A stretch of DNA of 42,814 nt from Odoribacter lunatus (GTDB taxonomy: Bacteria > Bacteroidota > Bacteroidia > Bacteroidales > Marinifilaceae), in contig NZ_CALPCZ010000022.1 in assembly GCF_943193135.1 (NCBI RefSeq), positions 1-42,814 of the forward strand, in the 5' to 3' direction. The position numbers and the translations under genes were made by a program. Within the stretch, counting starts at the first letter, position 1. Every line of letters begins with the position of its first letter. This document shows positions 17,491-26,133 of the stretch, piece by piece. The notes under the pieces were generated by a model, which saw only the letters and a list, made by a program, of their open reading frames with translations, was not told the origin of the DNA and did not search any database.

Positions 17491-17775
17491 ACGCTTATAG
17501 TTTTGTTGACAATATTAAGTTGTCCATAAGCGTTCTTCGATAAGCAAAATACTGTGTATGAGCGTAAACAAAACAGTGAGAAATTCTTTTTATTGCCCGG
17601 AGTTACCTGTTCATGTTTCGGTAGCTGCCTGGCTAATGGTTTGGTAACTGAACGACCTCAATATTCCGTTGTCATTTGCATTTTTATCACTTGGCAAAAT
17701 ACTGAACTGTCGCTCATTTTAAACGACTTACGTTTTATCTTTACCTGTCCGCTTTTCCTTGCATACCCTAACACT

Positions 17776-17949
17776 TTCCATACTGCCCGCCACACTTTCG
17801 CCACGATGATGCTGACACTTGGAGCAGATCTATATACCACTTCGAAGTTGCTCGGTCATGCCGATGTGAAAATGACACAGGTGTACGCTAAAATCATCAA
17901 TCAGAAAAAGGACGATGCGGTCAATTTGGTAAACGGATTGTTCGATTAG
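17776..17949 (+). pseudogene. C-terminal remnant of a fourth tyrosine recombinase
   Basis: Only the last 57 residues of a recombinase remain: FHTARHTFATMML carries the H-x-x-R motif, then LLGHADVKMTQVYAKI carries the nucleophilic tyrosine. The reading frame extends upstream to 17554, but that part has no similarity to integrase cores and looks like random sequence. The core and N-terminus are therefore lost. Its close resemblance to conjugative-transposon integrases in this short part suggests an older element once used this locus. Confidence 0.75.
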
Positions 17950-18087
17950 TCTAATGTAAATCGTAGCATTGTTGAGTGCTATAAAATGGTACTGTTTCCA
18001 TATCTGCATATGGCCAAATTTAGGTTTACTTTAATCCGGGTACGTATAGGAAAAAAACAAAGTAAAGTGATTATAATGGCATAAATC

Positions 18088-18133
18088 ATATTGACCACCA
18101 CAAACTATTTTTATAGTGTTGGGTGGTCAATAT
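18088..18133. terminator. Strong hairpin downstream of the leftward operon
   Basis: Arms ATATTGACCACC (18088-18099) and GGTGGTCAATAT (18122-18133) pair perfectly over 12 bases, and an inner ACTAT/ATAGT stem closes around TTTT. It lies about 60 bases beyond the end of the aldo-keto reductase gene. It may terminate that leftward operon, although no T-run follows on that strand. Confidence 0.55.
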
Positions 18134-18191
18134 TTTGTAGGTAGCCAAATCATTATTGAATGGCTACTTCCTCAATTCGTTTCTGTATTCT

Positions 18192-19031
18192 CTACCTCCA
18201 CCCCATGAACATGCGGGCCGTTTCGGCGTCGTGGTGGTCGAAGAAAAGACTTTTGCCCGTGTCGAGTGTGGCGATGGCAGCCATATCTTCGTCGGAGAGC
18301 ACGAAGTCGAAAATGTCGATGTTCTGCTGCATCCGCTCGATGTGGGTCGATTTGGGGATAATGACAACGCCGCGCTGGATGAGCCAGCGCAGGGCGACCT
18401 GCGCCACCGATTTGTCGTATTTGTGACCGATTTCGGTCAGCAGCGGATTGGTAAATAAATTGTTGCGTCCTTCGGCGAACGGTCCCCACGACATGATGCG
18501 CGTGCCGAACTCCTCCATGATTTTCTGCGCTTCAATCTGCTGGTCGAACACATGCGTTTCGACCTGATTGACCGCCGGAACTATTTCCATGTTGCTGGCC
18601 AAGTCGATGAAGTGATCGGGATAGAAGTTCGAAACACCGATGGCGCGGAGTTTTCCTTCCTTATATGCCTCCTCCAATGCGCGGTATGCCCCGTAGCGGT
18701 CGCAGAAGGGCTGGTGCAGTAGCATCAGGTCGATGTAGTCGGTCTGCAAGCGGCGCAGGCTCTCGTCGATGGAGGCTTTGGCCTTTTCGTAGCCGTAGTT
18801 GGAGATCCAGACTTTCGACACGAGGAAAATCTCTCCGCGGTCGATGCCGCTGCGGCGCACGGCGTTACCCACGCCCTCTTCGTTATGGTAGGCCTGCGCC
18901 GTGTCAATCATGCGGTAGCCGACGCTCAGGGCATCCGCAACGCAGCGCTCGCATTCGGCGGGCGAAACCTGATAGACGCCGTAACCCATCTGAGGCATCT
19001 CGACGCCGTTGTTCAATTTCACAGTTTGCAT
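18192..19031 (-). CDS. Aldo-keto reductase, cytoplasmic type
   Basis: An NAD(P)H-dependent carbonyl reductase of the 2,5-diketo-gluconate reductase type. The catalytic tetrad is visible: Asp and Tyr in DTAQAYHNE, Lys in LVSKVW and His in LLHQP. The cofactor part IPKSTHIERMQQN is near the C-terminus. No signal peptide is present, so it is likely cytoplasmic, unlike its relative at 22153. The ATG at 19031 gives 279 residues, the usual size. An upstream start would overlap the preceding gene. It is last in a leftward four-gene run headed by the flavodoxin lipoprotein at 21924. Confidence 0.9.
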   Translation of the reverse strand: MQTVKLNNGVEMPQMGYGVYQVSPAECERCVADALSVGYRMIDTAQAYHNEEGVGNAVRRSGIDRGEIFLVSKVWISNYGYEKAKASIDESLRRLQTDYIDLMLLHQPFCDRYGAYRALEEAYKEGKLRAIGVSNFYPDHFIDLASNMEIVPAVNQVETHVFDQQIEAQKIMEEFGTRIMSWGPFAEGRNNLFTNPLLTEIGHKYDKSVAQVALRWLIQRGVVIIPKSTHIERMQQNIDIFDFVLSDEDMAAIATLDTGKSLFFDHHDAETARMFMGWR

Positions 19032-19045
19032 ATTTTCTGTTGTTT

Positions 19046-19735
19046 TTATTCGACAATACCGATATTGCGCAACCACGTTGCGATGGTTTGTTCGTTGATT
19101 CGTCCGCTCGTCAGTCCCTCGCCGGTCAGATGTGCGGCATCGGGCGTAAGCTCCACGATGCGTGCCAGCGTTTCATCGCGGTAGGTAGCGGCATAGGTGC
19201 AGAACGGTACGACGGTCTTGCCCTTGAAATCGTAGCTTTCCGAGAATGTGTTGATAATCATCGGAGCCGTGTGCCACCACACGGGACAGCCGATGAACAC
19301 CGTGTCATAGTCCGCCCAGTTCTCTACGGTAGAGACAATGGCCGGGCGAGCATCGGTATCGCGTTCTTCGAGAGCGACCTCGGTGCAGGGCGTGTACTCG
19401 GTCGGATAGGGAACGACGGGCTCGATGCGGAATACGTCGGCTCCGGTCTGACGGACAATCTCCTGCGCCATGCGCTGCGTTGTGCCACCCCAGCTGAAAT
19501 AGGTAACGAGGATTTTGCGACTGCCGGACGGAGTATCGGGATCGTCGCCCGGCTGCTGAGGTTCGTCGGGAGTCTCCGGTTCGTCAGGATTGTCGGGAGT
19601 CTCTTCGCCGCCGTCATCCGGAGCTTCGGGCGTTTCGATTTCCGGTGTTTGGGGTTCGTTTTCATCTTCGGGCAAGCAGGCGCCGAATGCCATGACGGCC
19701 GCAGCCATCATCAGATAAATCAGATACTTTTTCAT
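19046..19735 (-). CDS. Flavodoxin-like lipoprotein with acidic proline-rich linker
   Basis: An exported flavin-binding electron carrier. The signal ends FGAC with Cys20, which should be lipidated. Residues 21-70 are a disordered linker of Pro, Glu, Asp and Thr that would hold the domain away from the membrane. The flavodoxin domain then starts with the FMN phosphate loop YFSWGGTTQ, followed by the aromatic GCPVWWHTAPM segment and PFCTYAA. The gene is GC-rich. Sec-exported flavodoxins would need FMN outside the cytoplasm. It lies 14 bases before the reductase at 19031. NADPH-quinone reductase activity is an alternative to pure electron carriage. Confidence 0.85.
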   Translation of the reverse strand: MKKYLIYLMMAAAVMAFGACLPEDENEPQTPEIETPEAPDDGGEETPDNPDEPETPDEPQQPGDDPDTPSGSRKILVTYFSWGGTTQRMAQEIVRQTGADVFRIEPVVPYPTEYTPCTEVALEERDTDARPAIVSTVENWADYDTVFIGCPVWWHTAPMIINTFSESYDFKGKTVVPFCTYAATYRDETLARIVELTPDAAHLTGEGLTSGRINEQTIATWLRNIGIVE

Positions 19736-19763
19736 GTCATTTTTTTAATACGTTATCAAAAAT

Positions 19764-21293
19764 TTATCGTTTTATATTCCCCGGATAGCCGGGTTTGACC
19801 GGAATCCGGTTGTCGTCCATCGCCGCATTCAAGGCAAGCCACGCAACAATGGCAGCATTTACTTTCAAATCATCCAATGAAAGACGTTCGTAAGTATCCA
19901 TTGATGTATGATAAGTACGGAAATATTCCAATGGGTCCTGTATAAACTGATAAGCTGGAAGTCCCAGTCGAGAAAAAGTTACATGATCTGTACTGCCTAC
20001 TTTAATCGGAGACAGTGTTCCGAAGCCAAAAGAAGCAAACGGTTTGCTCCATGCTTCAAAAAACGGGACTGCCTGATCGTTTTCTTCCAGATAGACGCCA
20101 CGAAATCGGCCAGAGCCAAAATCCATATTCAGATAGAGGGCGAATTGCTCATAGCCAGACAAAGCGTTGTTTTTTGCGTCATCATAGAGGTAACGGGTTG
20201 CATACCCACGCGAACCATATAGACCTTGTTCCTCTCCACCCCATAATGCCAGACGAATGGTTCGCCGCGGTGAAATTCCCAGTGTATGAATGATTCGCAT
20301 CGCTTCCATCATCACAATACAGCCGGCAGCATTGTCCGCTCCGCCCGTTCCTCCATGCCATGAATCGAGATGCGCTCCGATAAGCACCACTTCGTTTTTC
20401 AACTTATTATCGCTTCCGGGGATTTCCGTAATGATGTTGTTTATCTTTCGGTTGTCGGTAAATACATTTCGGATGTCGAGTTCCATTTCCACCTTTTCTC
20501 CGGCAGCTATCAGACGTACCATGCGACCGTGATCTTCGATCGGAAGAATCAGTTCCGGCAGTGGTTCAGGGTGGCCGGATTTGTAATCCACCCCACGGGA
20601 GCTGGGAACATTGAAGACGCCGCTGCCACTGACTATTGCTAAAGCACCTTCTTCTTTCAATAGCGAATCAATGGCTCGTTGCAATTCCTGTTGTGTCCTG
20701 TCACTCGAACGAGAAGTCCAACGACGACCTGTCGGACGGGAATCTTTCTCCATCTCTGCCAATTGTTCATCGGTGTATCGACTGGCTTGGGGTTTGAAAG
20801 ATATCTCATAGGTCTGTTGTACAGGCATCAAGACAATCTTTCCCTTCAACCTGTCCCGATACTGTTCAAGATCCGGTTTGCTTTTTACATCCATGACGAT
20901 ACATTCACCCTTGACTAACCCCTCCGTACTGCCTGACCATGCTTTGGGTGTGGCTGCAAAGCTACAGTAATAGGGAACGGTCATGGCGGCATAATTTTTC
21001 TCATTGTCCCATCCGCCTTTGTCGAACTCGGCAGCAAAATCGAGCCGGGGGTTCGCCAGTCCCCACTCATTCAGTTTGTCCAATACCAGGCGTTCCGCTC
21101 GCAGTTTCATTCGCGATGCCGCAAGGCGCGGACCGAGTTCGTCTGTCATGAATTGCGACAACTCGTCCACTCGTGAATGGTGAAATGCTTCCTCTTTTAC
21201 CAAGTAGGCGACATTTTCGGGCAGACAAGTTTGCGCATGCAGGCTTGTTGCCATACAGACGGCTGCAATGCCCGTGAATATTCGTTTTACCAT
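19764..21293 (-). CDS. Exported M28-family metallopeptidase
   Basis: A di-zinc aminopeptidase or carboxypeptidase Q-like enzyme. A Sec signal ends near SLHAQ. The zinc ligands and catalytic residues are visible: GAHLDSWHGGTGGADNAAG, WGGEEQGLYGS, LNMDFGSG, and STDHVTFS near the C-terminus. A protease-associated domain appears inserted before the catalytic part. At 509 residues it matches the family. The base composition is visibly less GC-rich than the flanking reductase and dehydrogenase genes, so it probably arrived separately. It has flavodoxin genes on both sides, with 28-base gaps. Confidence 0.9.
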   Translation of the reverse strand: MVKRIFTGIAAVCMATSLHAQTCLPENVAYLVKEEAFHHSRVDELSQFMTDELGPRLAASRMKLRAERLVLDKLNEWGLANPRLDFAAEFDKGGWDNEKNYAAMTVPYYCSFAATPKAWSGSTEGLVKGECIVMDVKSKPDLEQYRDRLKGKIVLMPVQQTYEISFKPQASRYTDEQLAEMEKDSRPTGRRWTSRSSDRTQQELQRAIDSLLKEEGALAIVSGSGVFNVPSSRGVDYKSGHPEPLPELILPIEDHGRMVRLIAAGEKVEMELDIRNVFTDNRKINNIITEIPGSDNKLKNEVVLIGAHLDSWHGGTGGADNAAGCIVMMEAMRIIHTLGISPRRTIRLALWGGEEQGLYGSRGYATRYLYDDAKNNALSGYEQFALYLNMDFGSGRFRGVYLEENDQAVPFFEAWSKPFASFGFGTLSPIKVGSTDHVTFSRLGLPAYQFIQDPLEYFRTYHTSMDTYERLSLDDLKVNAAIVAWLALNAAMDDNRIPVKPGYPGNIKR

Positions 21294-21321
21294 TTTACTT
21301 CATTTATAATTATTACCTCTG

Positions 21322-21924
21322 CTATTCTATGATATGTATCGTGCGCAACCAATCTTTCACTTCTTTCGTATCTCTTTCTTTGACTGGCAAACCTCTGGGA
21401 TGAATGGAGCCGGGTGTGAGCTCCACTATTTTAAGCAGCGTTTCTTCCGGAAACATATTTGCATACGAACAAAACGGGACGACGATTTTTCCCGTGAAAT
21501 CATATCCTTCGTTTTCTAAGAATGACCATACAGGCATAGGAGCCGTATGCCACCAGACCGGACAACCAACGAAAATGACATCATAGCGATCGAAGTCTTC
21601 TATTTTGCCGGCAAGCAATGGCCGAATGTCGTTGTCTCGTTCTTCTTTGGCTTCATCGGCACATTTTCTGAATTCATCGGAATAAGGGGTTGCCCGCTCA
21701 ACACAAAACAAAGTTCCTCCGGTCTGTTCGGCAATTGTTTCTGCAATACATCGGGTATTACCACTCCGACTGAAATATGCGACAAGAATGGTTCTGCTTG
21801 TATCACACGCAATCGTATCGGCTTCATATAACGGAACCTTTGAACCTGTGAAGTGATTGCAACCAAACAGGCACTGTAACACACAAAGAACGGACAAGGA
21901 CCGCACTATACAACTTGGTTTCAT
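21322..21924 (-). CDS. Flavodoxin-like lipoprotein
   Basis: A 200-residue exported flavodoxin. The lipoprotein signal ends LFGC with Cys22. After a short linker the FMN loop is YFSRSGNTR, followed by VGCPVWWHTAPMP and PFCSYANMF, which would form the flavin pocket. It closely resembles the proteins at 19046 and 35371. Composition is lower in GC than most of the island, like the adjacent peptidase. It is the first gene of the leftward run, with a promoter box at 21974-21967. Confidence 0.85.
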   Translation of the reverse strand: MKPSCIVRSLSVLCVLQCLFGCNHFTGSKVPLYEADTIACDTSRTILVAYFSRSGNTRCIAETIAEQTGGTLFCVERATPYSDEFRKCADEAKEERDNDIRPLLAGKIEDFDRYDVIFVGCPVWWHTAPMPVWSFLENEGYDFTGKIVVPFCSYANMFPEETLLKIVELTPGSIHPRGLPVKERDTKEVKDWLRTIHIIE

Positions 21925-21966
21925 ATTTTGTTCCTTTGTTTCACTCAGTTATTTTTCTTATGCCCG

Positions 21967-21974
21967 CAAAAGTA
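21967..21974 (-). promoter_or_regulatory. Promoter -7 box, leftward flavodoxin operon
   Basis: Read leftward, TACTTTTG (21974-21967) lies 43 bases before the flavodoxin ATG. A CAAA (TTTG leftward) at 22000-22003 is 25 bases away, longer than ideal. Confidence 0.5.
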
Positions 21975-22116
21975 GAGCAATCGGATGGTTTGAGCCGAAC
22001 AAAAAATACGGGTTGAATTACCATTTTTTCGGGAATCGATTCCGCATCGATGCAAAAACCGAAATAAGTGTAGTTTCAACCGATTTTTTCGTAAACGCTA
22101 TCCGAATGCTTCGCCC

Positions 22117-22124
22117 TAATTTTG
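22117..22124 (+). promoter_or_regulatory. Promoter -7 box, rightward reductase operon
   Basis: TAATTTTG (22117-22124) lies 28 bases before the ATG of the exported aldo-keto reductase and is divergent from the box at 21974-21967. Confidence 0.5.
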
Positions 22125-22152
22125 CTTCATCGAACATAAATCGGAAACAGAT

Positions 22153-23127
22153 ATGAAAAGAAAAATTTTTATCAGCCTTGCTGTACTGGCCTCGATGATA
22201 GGCAGCACCTCTTTCGCGCAAGATACGTACAAGACTGCCGCCGACGTACCGATGGTACAACTCAATAACGGTATTTTGATGCCGCAGTTCGGACTGGGAA
22301 CCTTCCTCCAACCCTCCGACGAGGTGTGCGAGCAGTCGTGCCTCACGGCCTTGCGCGCCGGCTATCGGCATATCGACACCGCCCACGCTTACAACGATGA
22401 GGAGGGTGTAGGCCGTGCCGTGAAGCGTTTCATGGCCGAGAGCGGTACGCCGCGCGAACAGATCTGGATTACCTCGAAGCTCTGGCCGACGGAGTACGGC
22501 GAAGGCACGACGATGAAAGCAATCGATGAGATGCTGGAGCGGCTGCAACTGGATTATATCGACCTGCTGTATGTCCACCAGCCTGTGGGCGATTTCGTGG
22601 GTGCATGGCGCGACATGGAGAAAGCCATTGCAATGGGCAAGGTGCGTGCGTTGGGCATCAGCAATTTCGATGCGAGCGACGAGGTGTTCGAACGCATCAT
22701 GACTGAATCGCGCGTGAAACCCGCCGTGCTTCAAATCGAATGTCATCCCTATGCGCAGCGGCTGACCATACGCGAGAAGGTAAAGCCTTACGGCATTCAC
22801 ACAACCTGCTGGTTCCCGCTGGGCGGTGCCATGTCGAACGGTGCGCTGCTGAAAGACCCGACCATCATGAAAATCGCCGAAGCGCACGGCAAGACCCCGG
22901 CGCAGGTGATTCTGCGCTGGCATATACAAGAGGGGTTCTCGGCCATTCCCGGGGCCTCGAATCCCGATTACATCAAAGAGAACATCGCGATTTTCGATTT
23001 CGAGCTGACCGACGGGGAGATGGAGCAGATGCGTGGATTGAATAAAGAAAAGCGGTTCTTCAACATGTCGCTCGAAGAAAAAGAACGTGCCTATCTCGGC
23101 AAGATGCAGATTCCGACACAGAAATAA
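22153..23127 (+). CDS. Aldo-keto reductase with a Sec signal peptide
   Basis: A 324-residue carbonyl reductase whose catalytic tetrad is complete: DTAHAYNDE (Asp, Tyr), ITSKLW (Lys) and YVHQP (His). Unlike the cytoplasmic members, it starts with a Sec signal, MKRKIFISLAVLASMIGS followed by TSFAQ, with likely cleavage after Ala22. That places an NAD(P)H-type enzyme in the periplasm, where free nicotinamide cofactor is not expected. It may import bound cofactor poorly or use another reductant. It heads a rightward operon with the YqhD-like dehydrogenase (20-base gap) and a flavodoxin. The assignment of fold is firm, the location is inferred. Confidence 0.88.
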   Translation: MKRKIFISLAVLASMIGSTSFAQDTYKTAADVPMVQLNNGILMPQFGLGTFLQPSDEVCEQSCLTALRAGYRHIDTAHAYNDEEGVGRAVKRFMAESGTPREQIWITSKLWPTEYGEGTTMKAIDEMLERLQLDYIDLLYVHQPVGDFVGAWRDMEKAIAMGKVRALGISNFDASDEVFERIMTESRVKPAVLQIECHPYAQRLTIREKVKPYGIHTTCWFPLGGAMSNGALLKDPTIMKIAEAHGKTPAQVILRWHIQEGFSAIPGASNPDYIKENIAIFDFELTDGEMEQMRGLNKEKRFFNMSLEEKERAYLGKMQIPTQK

Positions 23128-23147
23128 ATGATATTCAGAATAACAAT

Positions 23148-24302
23148 ATGAACAACTTTATTTATCAATATCCAGTCAAACAGTATTTCGGTAAGGGATG
23201 CGCCGAAGATGCTGTCAAGAGTGAACTTCAAAAAGCGGGAGCAAATGTACTGCTGGCCTATGGCGGCGGTTCGATCAAACGCACAGGCCTGTACGACCGT
23301 ATCGTGTCGTGGCTCACGGAGTGCGGCAAGCAGGTAACGGACTTCGGCGGCATCATGCCCAATCCGACCTATCAGAAGGTGCAGGAAGGAGCACAGATTG
23401 TACGCGAAAATAATATAGACTTCATTTTGGCCGTAGGCGGTGGGTCTGTCATCGACTGTTGCAAGATTGTGTCGGCGCAGGCTTTGACGGACGAGGACGT
23501 CTGGGACATGTGGTACGTACATCATCGGTTGCCGACCGATTTCGTCCCGATGGGAGCCGTCGTCACGGCATCCGGTACGGGCGCCGAACAGAACAACGGA
23601 GCGGTGATTACCCACGAAGAGAAAAAGTTGAAACAGCCGCTTTTCGGTGCATTCCACTCCTTCGCCGTGCTGGACAGCGATCTGACGAAAAGCGTGCCCA
23701 TGAAACAGGTCGTCAGCGGTGCATTCGACACCCTGAGCCACTGTATGGAAACCTACATGGGCAAGCCTCAGGAGACGAATCTGTCCGATGAGATCAACGA
23801 GGCGATTATGCGGAACGTAATCAGGAATCTGCGCCGCCTCATTCAGAATCCTGACGATGACTTCGCCCGCGGCGAGTTGATGTGGGCTTCGGCAATGGCC
23901 GAGAACGGCATGCTCAAGCTCGGCAAGCAGACGGACTTTCAGTGCCACATGATTGAACATGCCATAGGGGCCTATACCGACTGCAACCACGGGCAGGGAC
24001 TGGCGGTGATTCATCCCGCGCTCTACCGTCGTTTGCTGGAAGCCGGCAGGGAGAAACTGGCCCGTATGGCGGAAACCGTATGGGGTGTGAAAGGTATCAC
24101 GGTTGAGGAGACGGCTATGCGTGGTGTCGAGGCACTCGAAGCGTTTATCCGCGAAATCGGACTTCCTGCCCGTTGGAGCGAAATGGACATTACGGACGAA
24201 TCGGTGCTTAGGGCCGCAGCCGACACATGTATCATCACTCCGGGATGTTGCCGTAAGTTTACGAGAGATGAAATTTTCGAACTGTTGGCAGAGAGAATAT
24301 AA
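23148..24302 (+). CDS. YqhD-like iron/zinc-dependent alcohol dehydrogenase
   Basis: A group III metal-dependent alcohol dehydrogenase that reduces aldehydes with NADPH, like E. coli YqhD. The nucleotide loop is AVGGGSVIDCCK. The metal ligands fall at Asp194 and His198 (FDTLSH), His267 (HMIEH) and His281 (CNHGQG), the same numbering I recall for YqhD. The 384-residue length is normal. No signal peptide is present, so it acts in the cytoplasm. It follows the exported reductase and precedes a flavodoxin by 14 bases, so aldehyde or ketone products are a plausible substrate class. Confidence 0.93.
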   Translation: MNNFIYQYPVKQYFGKGCAEDAVKSELQKAGANVLLAYGGGSIKRTGLYDRIVSWLTECGKQVTDFGGIMPNPTYQKVQEGAQIVRENNIDFILAVGGGSVIDCCKIVSAQALTDEDVWDMWYVHHRLPTDFVPMGAVVTASGTGAEQNNGAVITHEEKKLKQPLFGAFHSFAVLDSDLTKSVPMKQVVSGAFDTLSHCMETYMGKPQETNLSDEINEAIMRNVIRNLRRLIQNPDDDFARGELMWASAMAENGMLKLGKQTDFQCHMIEHAIGAYTDCNHGQGLAVIHPALYRRLLEAGREKLARMAETVWGVKGITVEETAMRGVEALEAFIREIGLPARWSEMDITDESVLRAAADTCIITPGCCRKFTRDEIFELLAERI

Positions 24303-24316
24303 ACAGGGTAAAAAAT

Positions 24317-25006
24317 ATGAAAAAGAGAAATATTATCGGCGGAATGTTGGCTGCCGCTTGCTGTGCAGTCGTTCTTTGTGCTTTTGCCGCCCATGAAAAT
24401 GCAGACGCTCGTGCGATGGCCGTTTCAGGACAGCAAACGCCGACCGCTGTTTCCCATGCGGGCGGAAAAGTCCTCGTAGTTTACTTTTCCGTTCCGGAGA
24501 CGGACGGCGTGGATGCCTCGTCAGGCGCGAGCCGGGTGCTTTCCGGCGGCAAGGTAATGGGAAACACGCAATATGTCGCTACCATTATCAGCGAAGCCAC
24601 GGGTAGCGATCTTTTCGAAATAAAGACCGTCCACACCTATCCCGGTTCGCATAAGGCTCTGATCGATGCCGCGAAAGTGGAAATCGACAACAATGCCCGT
24701 CCGAAACTGGCTACCCATATCAAAAATCTGAAGGATTACGACGTGGTGTTCGTCGGGTTCCCCAACTGGTGGTACGACATGCCGATGCCGCTCTACTCGT
24801 TCTTCGACGAGTATGATTTCGGCGGCAAGACCGTCATCCCGTTCTGCACGCACGGCGGCAGTCGCTTTTCGGGAGCAATCAAAACCATTCGCGAACTGGA
24901 ACCCCAAGCCACCGTACTCGACGGGTACTCTGTTGCTCGCGAACGGGTGGCGAATTCCGAAGAGGGCATATTGAAGTGGCTGGAGAAAATCGGAATGAAA
25001 AAGTAG
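24317..25006 (+). CDS. Exported flavodoxin-like protein, divergent type
   Basis: A 229-residue flavodoxin with an N-terminal hydrophobic signal, MKKRNIIGGMLAAACCAVVL then CAFAA. The FMN loop is unusual: YFSVPETDGVDASSGASR is followed much later by GNTQYVATI, so about 25 residues are inserted in the phosphate loop. VGFPNWWYDMPMPLYSF and PFCTHGGSRFSG form the rest of the pocket. The insertion separates it from the other three flavodoxins of the island. It ends the operon at the terminator at 25026-25064. Confidence 0.83.
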   Translation: MKKRNIIGGMLAAACCAVVLCAFAAHENADARAMAVSGQQTPTAVSHAGGKVLVVYFSVPETDGVDASSGASRVLSGGKVMGNTQYVATIISEATGSDLFEIKTVHTYPGSHKALIDAAKVEIDNNARPKLATHIKNLKDYDVVFVGFPNWWYDMPMPLYSFFDEYDFGGKTVIPFCTHGGSRFSGAIKTIRELEPQATVLDGYSVARERVANSEEGILKWLEKIGMKK

Positions 25007-25025
25007 CGGGACAAAAGGATACTGC

Positions 25026-25064
25026 AAGCCGTTTTTCCGACAACATGCCGGAAAAACGGCTTTT
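25026..25064 (+). terminator. Terminator of the reductase-dehydrogenase-flavodoxin operon
   Basis: Perfect 14-base arms AAGCCGTTTTTCCG (25026-25039) and CGGAAAAACGGCTT (25049-25062) are followed by TT and an AT-rich stretch. Confidence 0.85.
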
Positions 25065-25151
25065 ATATGAGCCAATGGACAAAGAGATGTTTACCGTAAA
25101 AATCGCATTACATCCCGTAATTTCTGTAAGGTGCTCCTTGATTGCATTATC

Positions 25152-25159
25152 TATCTTTG
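25152..25159 (+). promoter_or_regulatory. Promoter -7 box for the Fe-S/Tat operon
   Basis: TATCTTTG (25152-25159) lies 30 bases before the ATG at 25190. The upstream box is not at the usual spacing. Confidence 0.45.
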
Positions 25160-25189
25160 CCTTAGTTATAACTATTGAATATCAGAGAT

Positions 25190-26128
25190 ATGGATACGAA
25201 CAATAAAATTACTCGCCGGAGTGCTCTGAAGCGCATGGGAGCAGCCGTAATAAGCGTTGCTGCTGCGTCGTCCGGCTTGTTCTCGCTGACATCGTGCGAG
25301 GCAAAGCGAAAAAAGCGCATCGTGCTTTATTTTACCGGAACCGGCAACAGTCTCTATGCTGCCCGTCAGCTTGCCGGAAAGCATGCGGAGGTGCTGAGCA
25401 TTCCGCAAATGGTCAAACAGGGACGCTACGAATTCGAAGCCGATGAAATAGGAATCGTCTATCCCATTTACGGGCACATGCCGCCCTATATGGTCAGGCA
25501 ATTCATCCGGAGAGCCAAACTGAAGGCCGAATACAAATTCGCTGTTCTGACCTACGGCGCACGGAAGTGCGATTCTGTAGAGATTTGGAACGATATATCC
25601 CGAAAGGTGGGCAATGCGTTCGATTATATAGGCACTATCATCATGGTGGACAACTGGCTGCCTAATTTTGACATGAACGAGCAAATCTTGATCGACAAGC
25701 ATATTCCGGAGAATCTGCAAAAAATCGCTGCCGATCTTGCCGAACACAAACGGTGGCACGAGCCCGTGACGGAGGATGAGCGACAGATGCACCGGGGATT
25801 CATGCAGTGGACCAAGCTCGATCCGGAGGTGGGTTTTCTGATGAAAAGCGAGAAATGTTTCACCGTGACCGATGCCTGCATCGGTTGCGGCGCCTGTGTC
25901 TCGGTCTGCCCACGCGGCAATTATGAACTGACATCGGCTGGTGTCAAGATGTCCGGCGATTGCGAATACTGCTTCGCCTGCATCCAGAACTGTCCGCAGA
26001 AAGCCATCCGTTTCCTTAGGTCGGAGGACGAATCATTTCCGGACGGCAGGGAAAGAAATCCCGATGCCCGATACCGCAACGAACACATCTCGCTGATGGA
26101 TATCAAGCGTGCTAACAATCAATTCTGA
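25190..26128 (+). CDS. Tat-type flavodoxin-ferredoxin fusion lipoprotein (EFR1-like)
   Basis: A 312-residue protein joining a flavodoxin-like domain to a two-cluster ferredoxin, as in the EFR1 family. The twin arginines are Arg9-Arg10 in TRRSALKRMG, followed by a hydrophobic stretch and Cys36 in LTSC, so it is probably exported folded by Tat and lipidated. The flavin loop is YFTGTGNSLYAA near residue 44. The [4Fe-4S] motifs are CIGCGACVSVCP near residue 229 and CEYCFACIQNCP near 257. Tat export suits a protein that must receive cofactors in the cytoplasm. I start at the ATG rather than the TTG at 25175. The membrane polyferredoxin gene follows after 5 bases. Confidence 0.87.
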   Translation: MDTNNKITRRSALKRMGAAVISVAAASSGLFSLTSCEAKRKKRIVLYFTGTGNSLYAARQLAGKHAEVLSIPQMVKQGRYEFEADEIGIVYPIYGHMPPYMVRQFIRRAKLKAEYKFAVLTYGARKCDSVEIWNDISRKVGNAFDYIGTIIMVDNWLPNFDMNEQILIDKHIPENLQKIAADLAEHKRWHEPVTEDERQMHRGFMQWTKLDPEVGFLMKSEKCFTVTDACIGCGACVSVCPRGNYELTSAGVKMSGDCEYCFACIQNCPQKAIRFLRSEDESFPDGRERNPDARYRNEHISLMDIKRANNQF

Positions 26129-26133
26129 ACAAT

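Noticed and set aside
17554-17775. N-terminal part of the frame ending at 17949
   Set aside because: No similarity to recombinase domains. Only the part from 17776 is recognisable, so I treat this as non-coding DNA joined to a remnant.
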